A DNA stretch of 5,434 nucleotides from Candidatus Gastranaerophilales bacterium (GCA_021202305.1 JAJQDG010000181.1:1-5434); one strand, 5' to 3'. Positions 1 through 5,434 are shown, numbered from the stretch's first letter. The notes: generated by a model not told the origin, from the letters alone. Numbers and translations are program-made.

Positions 1-101
1 TGTGTTTGTTTTTTTTTTGTGTTTGTTTTTTTTTTTTCTATTTTTTTTTTAATTGTATTTTTTAATAATTCCGATATATAAGGTTCATCTAATACAAACA
101 T
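1..101 (-). CDS. Partial divergent gene, N-terminus only, function unknown (runs off left edge)
   Basis: An ATG at 101-99 on the minus strand opens a frame with no stop to the window edge (33 full codons). An AAGGA Shine-Dalgarno at 112-108 lies 6 bases upstream, which is ideal spacing and the main reason to believe it. The first residues, MFVLDEPYISELLKNTI, look like an ordinary folded-protein N-terminus. After residue 17 the reading is almost only Lys with a few Ile, Glu, Thr, Asn and Gln, because it crosses plus-strand T-runs at 41-50, 26-37 and 9-18. That tail is odd. It may be a true low-complexity segment, or a frame damaged by homopolymer length errors near a contig end. The gene is divergent from ppdK, with 120 bases between the two starts. 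I do not recognise the family and assign no function. Confidence 0.5.
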   Translation of the reverse strand, partial: MFVLDEPYISELLKNTIKKKIEKKKTNTKKKQT

Positions 102-107
102 AAAAAA

Positions 108-112
108 TCCTT
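108..112 (-). promoter_or_regulatory. Ribosome binding site of the left-edge minus-strand gene
   Basis: The minus strand reads AAGGA followed by six T and then ATG. It decides the start of the left-edge gene. The GGA sits in the 3-base loop of an A/T-only inverted repeat (ATAAAAAA at 118-111 and TTTTTTAT at 107-100 on the minus strand), which could leave it exposed in the mRNA. Confidence 0.5.
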
Positions 113-125
113 TTTTATAAATTCT

Positions 126-154
126 ACAATAAACTCTGTATTTTTTGTATACAA
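126..154 (-). promoter_or_regulatory. Possible leftward promoter for the left-edge gene
   Basis: The minus strand has TTGTAT at 154-149 and TATTGT at 131-126, 17 bases apart. The -35-like box is the mirror copy of the rightward one because both lie in the same palindrome. The -10 is poor (4 of 6 to TATAAT). A nearby TAGAAT at 126-121 is a better -10 but has only a weak -35 partner (TACAAA, 149-144). Some leftward promoter is expected here if the left-edge gene is real; the exact boxes are uncertain. Confidence 0.25.
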
Positions 155-155
155 A
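144..155. repeat. Perfect 12-bp palindrome over the ppdK -35 box (candidate operator)
   Basis: TTTGTATACAAA is its own reverse complement over all 12 bases. It contains the rightward -35 box TTGTAT (145-150) and its mirror copy on the other strand. A symmetric site on a -35 box in a divergent spacer is a classic position for a dimeric repressor. The site is A/T-rich in an A/T-rich spacer, so chance is a real alternative. No regulator gene is visible next to it. Confidence 0.35.
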
Positions 156-173
156 GTTTTTTTGTGTTAAAAT
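145..173 (+). promoter_or_regulatory. Promoter of ppdK (sigma70-type, extended -10)
   Basis: The -35 is TTGTAT (145-150), the spacer is exactly 17 bases, and the -10 is TAAAAT (168-173) with an extended TG at 165-166. Transcription would start near 180, giving a leader of about 40 bases before the ppdK ATG. The same TGnTAAAAT form occurs in the promoter of the downstream 176-aa gene, which supports both assignments. Confidence 0.6.
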
Positions 174-209
174 TCCCTTAACTTTTTTATGTTTACAAAG
201 GTTTGCAGT

Positions 210-215
210 AAGGAG
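210..215 (+). promoter_or_regulatory. Ribosome binding site that fixes the ppdK start
   Basis: AAGGAG lies 6 bases before the ATG at 222. The in-frame ATG at 189 has no Shine-Dalgarno and would add 11 residues unlike a PPDK N-terminus, so 222 is the start. Confidence 0.85.
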
Positions 216-221
216 AATTTT

Positions 222-2885
222 ATGAGCGATACTAAAAGAGTTTGGCTGTTCAAAGAAGGCAACGCAAACATGCGTGAGTTATTAGGCGGCAAGGGCGCAA
301 ATCTTGCCGAAATGACAAACGCGGGGCTGCCTGTTCCCCCGGGGTTGACAATTACAACCGAAACTTGCATGGAATATATAAATAACGGAAACACAATGCC
401 AATAGGGCTTATGGATGAAGTAAAAGCGTATTTAAAAGAAGTTGAAAAACAAGCCGGAAAAAACTTCGGCGATGCTTCAAACCCCCTATTGGTTTCTGTC
501 CGCTCCGGCGCAAGGCTTTCAATGCCGGGGATGATGGAAACTATTTTAAATTTAGGTTTAAATGATTCAACTTTAGTCGGAATGATTAATCTGACAAAAA
601 ATGAAAGATTTTGCTACGACAGCTACAGAAGATTTTTAACAATGTTCGGTTCGGTTGCATGGGATATAGACAGGAAAAAATTTGAGGACGAACTTGATAA
701 AGTCAAAGAAAAAGAAAGTGTTAAAACGGATGCCGAAGTTTCAGCAGAAGGATTAAAATCTTTAATTCCCGTATACAAGGAAATAATTAAAAATGAAACA
801 GGGCGCGATTTTCCGCAAGACCCTTATGTCCAGCTGCAAGAGGCAATTGAAGCGGTTTTCCGTTCATGGAATATTCCCCGTGCCGTTGCATACAGAAATT
901 TAAACAAAATTGACCACAATTACGGCACTGCCGTTAATGTGCAGACTATGGTATTTGGAAATATGGGCAATGACTGCGCAACCGGTGTTTCTTTTACAAG
1001 AAATCCTGCAACGGGTGAAAATAAATTTTACGGCGAATATTTAACCAATGCTCAGGGCGAAGATGTTGTTGCGGGCATTAGAACCCCGAAACCCATTGCA
1101 GAACTTGCAAATGAGATGCCTGAATTGTACAAACAATATGTTGAAATAGCTAAAAATCTTGAAAATCATTATAAAGATGTTCAGGATATGGAATTTACGA
1201 TTGAAAAAGGCAAATTATATATTTTGCAAACAAGAAACGGCAAAAGAACCGCTGCGGCAGCCGTGCGCATTGCAGTTGAAATGGTCGACGAAGGAATTAT
1301 TTCAAAACAACGCGCTATTGAGCTGGTTGACCCGTATCAGCTTTACCAGTTGCTTCTTCCTTCTTTCAGTCCGGAAGCGAAAAAAGAAGCTCATAAAATT
1401 GCACAGGGGTTAAACGCATCCCCCGGTGCCGCTATAGGCAAAATAGTTTTTGATACGGATGAAGCTGCAAAAAGAGGTTCCGCAGGCGAAAAAGTTATTC
1501 TGGTCAGAATTGAAACATGCCCTGATGATATTCACGGCATGATAGCTTCTCAAGGCGTTTTAACTTTAAGGGGCGGAATGACAAGCCATGCTGCGGTTGT
1601 TGCAAAAGGCATGGGCAAACCCTGTGTTTCAGGCTGCGAAGATCTTAAAATTGATTTAGCAAATAAAACTTTAACAGCAGCCGATGGAAGTGTATATCAT
1701 GAAAATGATATTATTTCATTGGACGGCGGAACCGGTGAAGTTATGGAAGGCGAAGTTAAAACTCAAAAAACAGCCATGGATAGCAATTTTGAAACCTTGT
1801 TTGGCTGGGTTGATGAATTTAAAACACTTGCGGTAAGAGCCAACGCTGATACTCCTTTAGATGTTAAAAACGCGCTCAAACTCGGCGCGCAGGGGGTTGG
1901 TCTTTGCAGAACGGAACATATGTTTATGGATCCTTCAAGACTTCCGTGGGTGCAAAAAATGATTATTGCAGGCACAAAGGAAGCAAGACAGGAAGCTCTT
2001 TCAAAATTACTTCCTATGCAATATCAAGATTTTAAAGATATGTTCAAGGCGCTTAACGGCTACCCTATGACAATCAGGCTTCTTGACCCGCCATTGCATG
2101 AATTTTTGCCCGATAAAGAAACTTTAATAGCTGAAGTTGCCGCCCTTAAAGCTACAGGCAAAGATTATTCGGAAAAAGAAGCCCTTTTGCATACGGTTGA
2201 AGAACTGTCCGAATCAAACCCGATGATGGGGCTCAGAGGGTGCAGATTGGGGCTGATGTTCCCTGAAATCAACGAAATGCAGGTAAGGGCAATTTTTGAA
2301 GCCGCATGCGACCTTAAAATGGAAGGCTTGACGGTTAAACCCGAAATTATGATTCCTTTGGTTTCACACGTGAATGAATTAAAAATAGACAGAACCCTGC
2401 TTGAATCTGTTGCAAAAAGCGTCATGGCAGAAAAAGGGGTGGAAGTTGAGTATATGTTCGGCACTATGATTGAAATCCCGAGAGCGGCTCTGACGGCAGA
2501 TGAAATTGCAGAATATGCCGAATTTTTCTCATTCGGCACAAATGACCTCACCCAAATGACTTTCGGATATTCAAGAGATGATGCTGAAGGTAAATTCTTA
2601 GGCAAATATGTAGAAGACAAAATTCTTCCCGCTAACCCGTTTGAAACAATTGACACAAAAGGCGTCGGACAGCTTATGCAGCTGGCTCTTTCAAAAGCAC
2701 TGCCGGTTCGCCCGAACCTTAAACGGGGTATTTGCGGCGAACATGGAGGCGACCCTAATACAGTTAAATTCTGTCATTCAATCGGTTTAAATTACGTTTC
2801 CTGTTCGCCTTTCAGGGTTCCGCAGGCGCGCCTTGCCGCTGCACAAGCCGCAATAGAAGATTCAAAAAAGACGGTCTGCGTATAA
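222..2885 (+). CDS. ppdK: Pyruvate,phosphate dikinase (EC 2.7.9.1)
   Basis: This cytoplasmic enzyme interconverts pyruvate + ATP + Pi and PEP + AMP + PPi. In anaerobes it often works in the glycolytic direction, as a PPi-linked counterpart of pyruvate kinase. The protein is 887 aa, close to the well-studied clostridial enzyme (about 874). Domains in order: N-terminal ATP-grasp nucleotide-binding region (about 1-350) with LGGKGANLAEM near the start and VRSGARLSMPGMMETILNLG; central phosphohistidine swivel domain (about 395-515) with GGMTSHAAVVAKGMG; C-terminal PEP/pyruvate-binding TIM barrel (about 535-880). Visible catalytic residues are His456 (phosphocarrier), Arg563 in GLCRTEHMF, Arg619 in TIRLLDPPLHEF, FGTNDLTQMTFGYSRDD, and Cys838 in GICGEHGGDP. 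Thr454, two residues before the His, matches the threonine targeted by PPDK regulatory proteins in other organisms; no such regulator is in this window. The gene appears monocistronic, with its own promoter and terminator. Nothing is missing or broken. Confidence 0.98.
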   Translation: MSDTKRVWLFKEGNANMRELLGGKGANLAEMTNAGLPVPPGLTITTETCMEYINNGNTMPIGLMDEVKAYLKEVEKQAGKNFGDASNPLLVSVRSGARLSMPGMMETILNLGLNDSTLVGMINLTKNERFCYDSYRRFLTMFGSVAWDIDRKKFEDELDKVKEKESVKTDAEVSAEGLKSLIPVYKEIIKNETGRDFPQDPYVQLQEAIEAVFRSWNIPRAVAYRNLNKIDHNYGTAVNVQTMVFGNMGNDCATGVSFTRNPATGENKFYGEYLTNAQGEDVVAGIRTPKPIAELANEMPELYKQYVEIAKNLENHYKDVQDMEFTIEKGKLYILQTRNGKRTAAAAVRIAVEMVDEGIISKQRAIELVDPYQLYQLLLPSFSPEAKKEAHKIAQGLNASPGAAIGKIVFDTDEAAKRGSAGEKVILVRIETCPDDIHGMIASQGVLTLRGGMTSHAAVVAKGMGKPCVSGCEDLKIDLANKTLTAADGSVYHENDIISLDGGTGEVMEGEVKTQKTAMDSNFETLFGWVDEFKTLAVRANADTPLDVKNALKLGAQGVGLCRTEHMFMDPSRLPWVQKMIIAGTKEARQEALSKLLPMQYQDFKDMFKALNGYPMTIRLLDPPLHEFLPDKETLIAEVAALKATGKDYSEKEALLHTVEELSESNPMMGLRGCRLGLMFPEINEMQVRAIFEAACDLKMEGLTVKPEIMIPLVSHVNELKIDRTLLESVAKSVMAEKGVEVEYMFGTMIEIPRAALTADEIAEYAEFFSFGTNDLTQMTFGYSRDDAEGKFLGKYVEDKILPANPFETIDTKGVGQLMQLALSKALPVRPNLKRGICGEHGGDPNTVKFCHSIGLNYVSCSPFRVPQARLAAAQAAIEDSKKTVCV

Positions 2886-2900
2886 ACGGAAATTAAAAGA

Positions 2901-2936
2901 ATAAAAATGCCCCCTCTAAAAGGGGCATTTTTATTT
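2901..2936 (+). terminator. Strong intrinsic terminator after ppdK
   Basis: A perfect 13-bp stem pairs ATAAAAATGCCCC (2901-2913) with GGGGCATTTTTAT (2922-2934) around an 8-base loop. The GC core TGCCCC/GGGGCA is followed directly by a T-rich tract (2928-2936). It begins 15 bases after the ppdK stop. The A-run on the 5' side means it could also work on the minus strand, although no minus-strand gene ends there. Confidence 0.93.
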
Positions 2937-2962
2937 ACAAATAAAATAAATTCTGCTAAAAT
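2934..2962 (+). promoter_or_regulatory. Promoter of the 176-aa gene, abutting the ppdK terminator
   Basis: The -35 is TTTACA (2934-2939, one mismatch to TTGACA), the spacer is 17 bases, and the -10 is TAAAAT (2957-2962) with an extended TG at 2954-2955. The first base of the -35 is the last base of the terminator stem. Transcription would start near 2969, giving a leader of about 24 bases. It makes the 176-aa gene a transcription unit separate from ppdK. Confidence 0.65.
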
Positions 2963-2973
2963 CATTATTAATA

Positions 2974-2980
2974 GAGGGGA
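2974..2980 (+). promoter_or_regulatory. Probable ribosome binding site of the 176-aa gene (long spacing)
   Basis: GAGGGGA is the only purine-rich Shine-Dalgarno-like stretch upstream of the ATG at 2993. The gap to the start is 12 bases, longer than the usual 5-9, so translation may be modest. No better in-frame start is closer: the next Met is residue 15. Confidence 0.5.
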
Positions 2981-2992
2981 AATTCCGCCCAA

Positions 2993-3523
2993 ATGACAAT
3001 CAGAGAAAAATATGAATATTTAAAATCTGATCTTATGGTGAGACTTACGGATGCAACCGTTATGTGCGAGCTTTCATTTCCCTTTGATTTTACTATCTCT
3101 AAAGATGAAGAAAACCGTTATTTTATACGCGGGGCAAAAACAAGGCTTGCTCTAAAAAAAGCGATGATAATTATAGATAACACTTATCAAAAAATAAGGC
3201 TTTTTCCTTCCGAAGAAAACGCACAAGAGTTTAAAGAAGCGCTGGATGATATTCTTAAAGATGTAAAAGATACTGTTATAAAAGCGTTTATTAATGAGGA
3301 ATGGCGTTTTAGACATGACGATTTAGAATCTTATACGGAGTATATAGATTCCTTAATTGCAGGCTTTAGAGAGGCTTCTGTTCCTTTTATAGAAAAATTA
3401 AAAGAGCTTACGCAAGATGATATACTGGCAGAAATTGAAGCAGAGGATAATTTAAAAAAATTGGAAAACTCTATGCCCATGCATAAAAATGAAACTCCTT
3501 CCAAAAAAAATCTGTTTCAATAA
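2993..3523 (+). CDS. Hypothetical protein, 176 aa, soluble and mostly helical
   Basis: I do not recognise the family. The protein has no signal peptide and no membrane segment, so it is probably cytoplasmic. Residues 1-20 look helical. Residues 25-75 look like a small beta-containing region (CELSFPFDFTI, then NRYFIRG and YQKIRLFPS). Residues 76-160 are strongly charged and helical, rich in Glu, Asp and Lys, suited to a helical bundle or coiled coil. The tail after about 160 is short, polar and probably disordered. There is one Cys (25), one Trp (104) and no obvious catalytic motif or metal-binding cluster. The coding bias and its own promoter support a real gene. It stands alone between the ppdK terminator and a convergent operon, so context gives no functional hint. 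No clear terminator follows it. Confidence 0.82.
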   Translation: MTIREKYEYLKSDLMVRLTDATVMCELSFPFDFTISKDEENRYFIRGAKTRLALKKAMIIIDNTYQKIRLFPSEENAQEFKEALDDILKDVKDTVIKAFINEEWRFRHDDLESYTEYIDSLIAGFREASVPFIEKLKELTQDDILAEIEAEDNLKKLENSMPMHKNETPSKKNLFQ

Positions 3524-3733
3524 CTGTTTAGTTTTTTATAGTTGTTGTGTTTGGTTTTCATGCTTTTTCAAGAAAATATGTTCCGGCAGTTTTTTAAACA
3601 CAAAAAGATAATTGAGTTTGTGTGTTTACCCTTATCTGAATATTTAATTTTTAGCGCAAAATAAATGTAATAACTAATGGAATCTGCTTTAAAAAATTTA
3701 ATTTTTTCCGCGCGAATTTTTCCGCAAACTCAA
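3524..3733. other. Convergent intergenic spacer, 210 bases
   Basis: This A/T-rich spacer separates the ends of the 176-aa gene and the response regulator gene. It should hold transcript ends for both, but I see no GC-cored hairpin with a T-tract on either strand. It holds an A/T-only inverted repeat (AAAAAATT at 3691-3698, AATTTTTT at 3700-3707), a weak 7-bp repeat ACACAAA/TTTGTGT (3598-3604/3617-3623), a small direct repeat AATTTTTCCGC near 3700-3725, and one half of a long-range 10-bp inverted repeat. A 34-codon plus-strand frame at 3560-3664 lacks a ribosome binding site and is not called. Confidence 0.6.
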
Positions 3734-3734
3734 T
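3611..3734. repeat. Separated 10-bp inverted repeat in the convergent spacer
   Basis: ATTGAGTTTG (3611-3620) and its exact reverse complement CAAACTCAAT (3725-3734) flank about 104 bases. The right copy touches the last base of the response regulator stop codon. It could be a long-range RNA stem in a 3' end or the border of a small decayed element; chance is also plausible. Confidence 0.3.
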
Positions 3735-4756
3735 CAGCTGTTTAAATTTTCTTTTTTGACATAAGGATTTAATTCATCCCACTCTTTATTTGCTTCATCA
3801 ACCACACTTTCAAATACATCTAAAATTTTAGGGTCAAATTGAGAACCCCTGCGTTCTTCAATTTTTTTAATTGCATCATCCGGTGTAAGCCCGTCTCTGT
3901 AGGGGCGAAAAGAAACAAGGGCGTCATAAGCATCTGCTATTGCAATAATTCTTGCACCAAGGGGAATTTCATCACCTTTGACTTCATACGGGTATCCCTT
4001 TCCATTATAAAATTCATGGTGATACTTTATAATGTCGGTTACCCTATCAAGCTGTTTAATATCTTCTAAAATTTTAACCGAATAAAATACATGTTTTCTT
4101 ATTTCATCGCGCTCCATATCCGTTAAAGATTCTATTTTGTGCAAAATTTCTTCTTTGACGCCAATCATGCCAATATCATGAAGAAGTGCCGCCAGTTCAA
4201 TTACCGCTTTTTCGGTTTTTGAAATATTCATCTTAGATATAATTTTTGATGTATAAAATGCAACCCGCCTTGAGCGCCCCAGAGTGTAGCTGTCTTTTGA
4301 ATCAAGCGCATCCATGATGGCATTAATTGTGCCTGAAAAAAGGTCTTTTAAATCATAAATTAAATGTTTATTGTCTTCCTTTAATTGATAGTATCCAAGT
4401 GCTAATTGAACTATATGCAAAAGTTCTTCAGGGGAATACGGTTTTTTGATATATCGGTATATTTTTGCATAGTTTATTGCATTCATCAATATATCCACAT
4501 CAGAATATGCCGTAACCAAAAGGCGCATGGTATCGGGATGAAGAATACTTGAACGCTTCAAAAATTCAACACCGTCCATATCGGGCATTTTGTGATCCGA
4601 CAAAATGCATTGAAATTCGTTTTCCTTTAATATTTCAAGCGCTTCCAACGGCCCCTGCGCACGGGTAACATCATAATCGCGGCGCAAAGTACGATACAAA
4701 AGCATAAGATTATCAACTTCGTCATCAACAATCAGGATTTTATATCTTCTATCCGT
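3734..4756 (-). CDS. Response regulator: receiver domain plus HD-GYP domain (probable cyclic-di-GMP phosphodiesterase), apparent ACG start
   Basis: In this family the receiver is phosphorylated by a partner kinase and controls an HD-GYP domain that hydrolyses cyclic-di-GMP in the cytoplasm. Counting from the codon at 4756, the protein is 340 aa. The receiver spans about 6-120: acidic pair Asp11-Asp12 in KILIVDDE, phosphoacceptor Asp54 in SDHKMPDMDG, Thr82 and Lys105 (KKP). The HD-GYP domain spans about 145-315: His193-Asp194 in ALLHDIG, His222, His246-His247-Glu248, Gly254-Tyr255-Pro256, Asp275 in IADAYDAL. Position 161, normally His in a GHSxRV motif, is Arg (GRSRRV), which may disturb the metal site. 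No ATG, GTG or TTG exists in frame before the ATG at 4705, which would remove Asp11-Asp12. ACG at 4756-4754 lies 6 bases after GGGGAGG, so I place the start there. It overlaps the kinase gene by 8 bases, indicating translational coupling. Product class is near certain; activity and start are less so. Confidence 0.9.
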   Translation of the reverse strand, partial: TDRRYKILIVDDEVDNLMLLYRTLRRDYDVTRAQGPLEALEILKENEFQCILSDHKMPDMDGVEFLKRSSILHPDTMRLLVTAYSDVDILMNAINYAKIYRYIKKPYSPEELLHIVQLALGYYQLKEDNKHLIYDLKDLFSGTINAIMDALDSKDSYTLGRSRRVAFYTSKIISKMNISKTEKAVIELAALLHDIGMIGVKEEILHKIESLTDMERDEIRKHVFYSVKILEDIKQLDRVTDIIKYHHEFYNGKGYPYEVKGDEIPLGARIIAIADAYDALVSFRPYRDGLTPDDAIKKIEERRGSQFDPKILDVFESVVDEANKEWDELNPYVKKENLNS

Positions 4757-5434
4757 TTTTTACCTCCCCGGCAGCTTCTTTATGCTCAATAGGAAGTATT
4801 ATGGTAATTTTTGTCCCCTTGCCGACTTCGGATTCAACCATAATTTTACCGTTATGCCCTTCAATTACTCTGTATGCAATGCTCATACCAAGCCCAGTGC
4901 CTTGACCTACGGGTTTTGTAGTAAAAAACGGTTCAAAAATTTTATTTATATCTTCTTGTTTTATGCCGCAGCCCGTATCTTCAAATTGAATTGAAATATT
5001 TTCGCCTTCTTTTTTGGCGCGTATGTATATATCCCCGCTGCCTTTAATAGCACCCTGCGCGTTATCAATTATATTCATAAATACTTGATTTATCTGACCG
5101 CCGTAGGCTTCTATTTTAGGAAGGTTTTCTTCGTATTCCTTATGAACGGTAATTCTGTTTTTTAATTTGTTGTTCAAGATATTTAATGTGGTGTCAATTT
5201 CTTTCGGAATGTTGCACTCTGAAAATACCATTTCATCCATTCTTGAGAAATTTTTTAAATCTAAAATAATATTTTTTGTTCTTTCAACACCTTCCATACA
5301 GGATTTAATTAAATCTCCTATGTCGCTTTCAAGGAAATCCAAATCTATTTTTGTTTTAAAATCCCTGATATCCTTAATATCGGCAGGATTTATCTGCTGT
5401 TCAAGCAAAGTATACTTATTAACCAGTGTAATAA
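4749..5434 (-). CDS. Sensor histidine kinase, C-terminal part (start beyond right edge)
   Basis: The frame is open to the window edge, giving 227 complete codons before TAG at 4751-4749. The TTG at 5408-5406 could be read as a start, but coding sequence clearly continues upstream (ITLVNKYT precedes it), so this is a 3' fragment. The second dimerisation helix region includes ERTKNIILDLKNFSRMDE, typical of kinases whose H-box reads HEINNPLGF; that H-box, with its phosphoacceptor His, should lie a short way past the edge. The ATP-binding domain is complete: N-box INQVFMNIIDNAQGAI (5093-5046), G1 box DTGCGI (4979-4962), F-box FEPFFTTK (4937-4914), G2 box GTGLGM (4901-4884), and a final ITIILP strand. 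The enzyme autophosphorylates with ATP and passes phosphate to a receiver Asp, surely that of the overlapping response regulator. Its input domain and promoter are outside the window. Confidence 0.95.
   Translation of the reverse strand, partial: ITLVNKYTLLEQQINPADIKDIRDFKTKIDLDFLESDIGDLIKSCMEGVERTKNIILDLKNFSRMDEMVFSECNIPKEIDTTLNILNNKLKNRITVHKEYEENLPKIEAYGGQINQVFMNIIDNAQGAIKGSGDIYIRAKKEGENISIQFEDTGCGIKQEDINKIFEPFFTTKPVGQGTGLGMSIAYRVIEGHNGKIMVESEVGKGTKITIILPIEHKEAAGEVKNG
4763..4769 (-). promoter_or_regulatory. Ribosome binding site of the response regulator, inside the kinase gene
   Basis: The minus strand reads GGGGAGG at 4769-4763, within the last codons of the kinase gene. The best-spaced codon downstream, 6 bases on, is ACG (4756-4754), in frame with the receiver domain. 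This is the main argument for starting the response regulator there. Confidence 0.75.

Noticed and set aside
189..221. Upstream in-frame ATG extending PPDK by 11 residues
   Set aside because: It has no Shine-Dalgarno, and the added residues do not resemble PPDK. The ATG at 222 has AAGGAG at 6-base spacing.
2165..2656. 163-codon minus-strand frame inside ppdK
   Set aside because: It lies wholly antisense to conserved PPDK coding sequence, has Ser-rich shadow-frame composition, and shows no ribosome binding site or recognisable motif.
3598..3623. ACACAAA/TTTGTGT hairpin as a terminator of the 176-aa gene
   Set aside because: It has only 7 pairs and a 12-base loop, and it is followed by GTTTACCC rather than a T-tract.
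3560..3664. 34-codon plus-strand frame in the convergent spacer
   Set aside because: It looks somewhat protein-like and is in the same frame as the 176-aa gene, but two stops (3521, 3539) separate them and there is no ribosome binding site.
3691..3707. A/T palindrome as a terminator for the response regulator operon
   Set aside because: It has no GC core and no T-tract after the stem on the minus strand. It is expected by chance in such A/T-rich DNA.
3734..4705. Response regulator starting at the ATG at 4705 (323 aa)
   Set aside because: This start removes the first receiver strand and Asp11-Asp12, which bind the metal needed for phosphorylation, and no ribosome binding site precedes it.
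4749..5408. Kinase gene starting at the TTG at 5408
   Set aside because: Eight more coding residues precede it in frame up to the window edge, and an essential H-box region is expected upstream. It is an internal codon.

Overview
The window is AT-rich, with very A/T-rich spacers. It reads as ordinary bacterial chromosome from a probably anaerobic or fermentative lineage. The main support is a bacterial-type pyruvate,phosphate dikinase, typical of anaerobic glycolysis, beside a two-component pair with an HD-GYP output. The style recalls AT-rich gut lineages (Gastranaerophilales-like, Elusimicrobia-like or clostridial), but nothing seen fixes the phylum and I hold that loosely. I see no mobile element, CRISPR array, tRNA or rRNA.

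Layout. (1) 1-101, minus strand: the first 33 codons of a gene that leaves through the left edge. It has a good ribosome binding site and a protein-like N-terminus, then becomes very lysine-rich because it is read through long T-runs of the plus strand. (2) 102-221: a divergent promoter region with a perfect 12-bp palindrome on the -35 box of the plus-strand promoter. (3) 222-2885, plus strand: complete ppdK, 887 aa, all checked catalytic motifs present, followed by a strong intrinsic terminator. (4) 2934-3523, plus strand: a separate promoter whose -35 box touches the terminator's 3' edge, then a 176-aa soluble protein of unknown function. (5) 3524-3733: a convergent spacer without a convincing gene or terminator. 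(6) 3734-5434, minus strand: a two-component operon read leftwards. The histidine kinase is cut by the right edge, so its start and phosphoacceptor helix are missing. The receiver/HD-GYP response regulator overlaps its 3' end.

How the genes work together. The kinase and regulator are very likely a cognate pair: the kinase phosphorylates Asp54 of the receiver, which should control the HD-GYP domain (cyclic-di-GMP hydrolysis in this family). Nothing in the sequence ties this pair to ppdK or to the 176-aa gene, which have their own promoters and converge on it.

Most unusual points. The response regulator has no ATG, GTG or TTG at its natural start. An ACG sits exactly where the start should be, with ideal Shine-Dalgarno spacing. 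The same protein carries Arg161 where the HD superfamily normally has its first metal-binding His. Each is one transition away from the expected base, so they may reflect sequencing or assembly error, gene decay or real divergence. I did not find a recognisably new multi-gene system.
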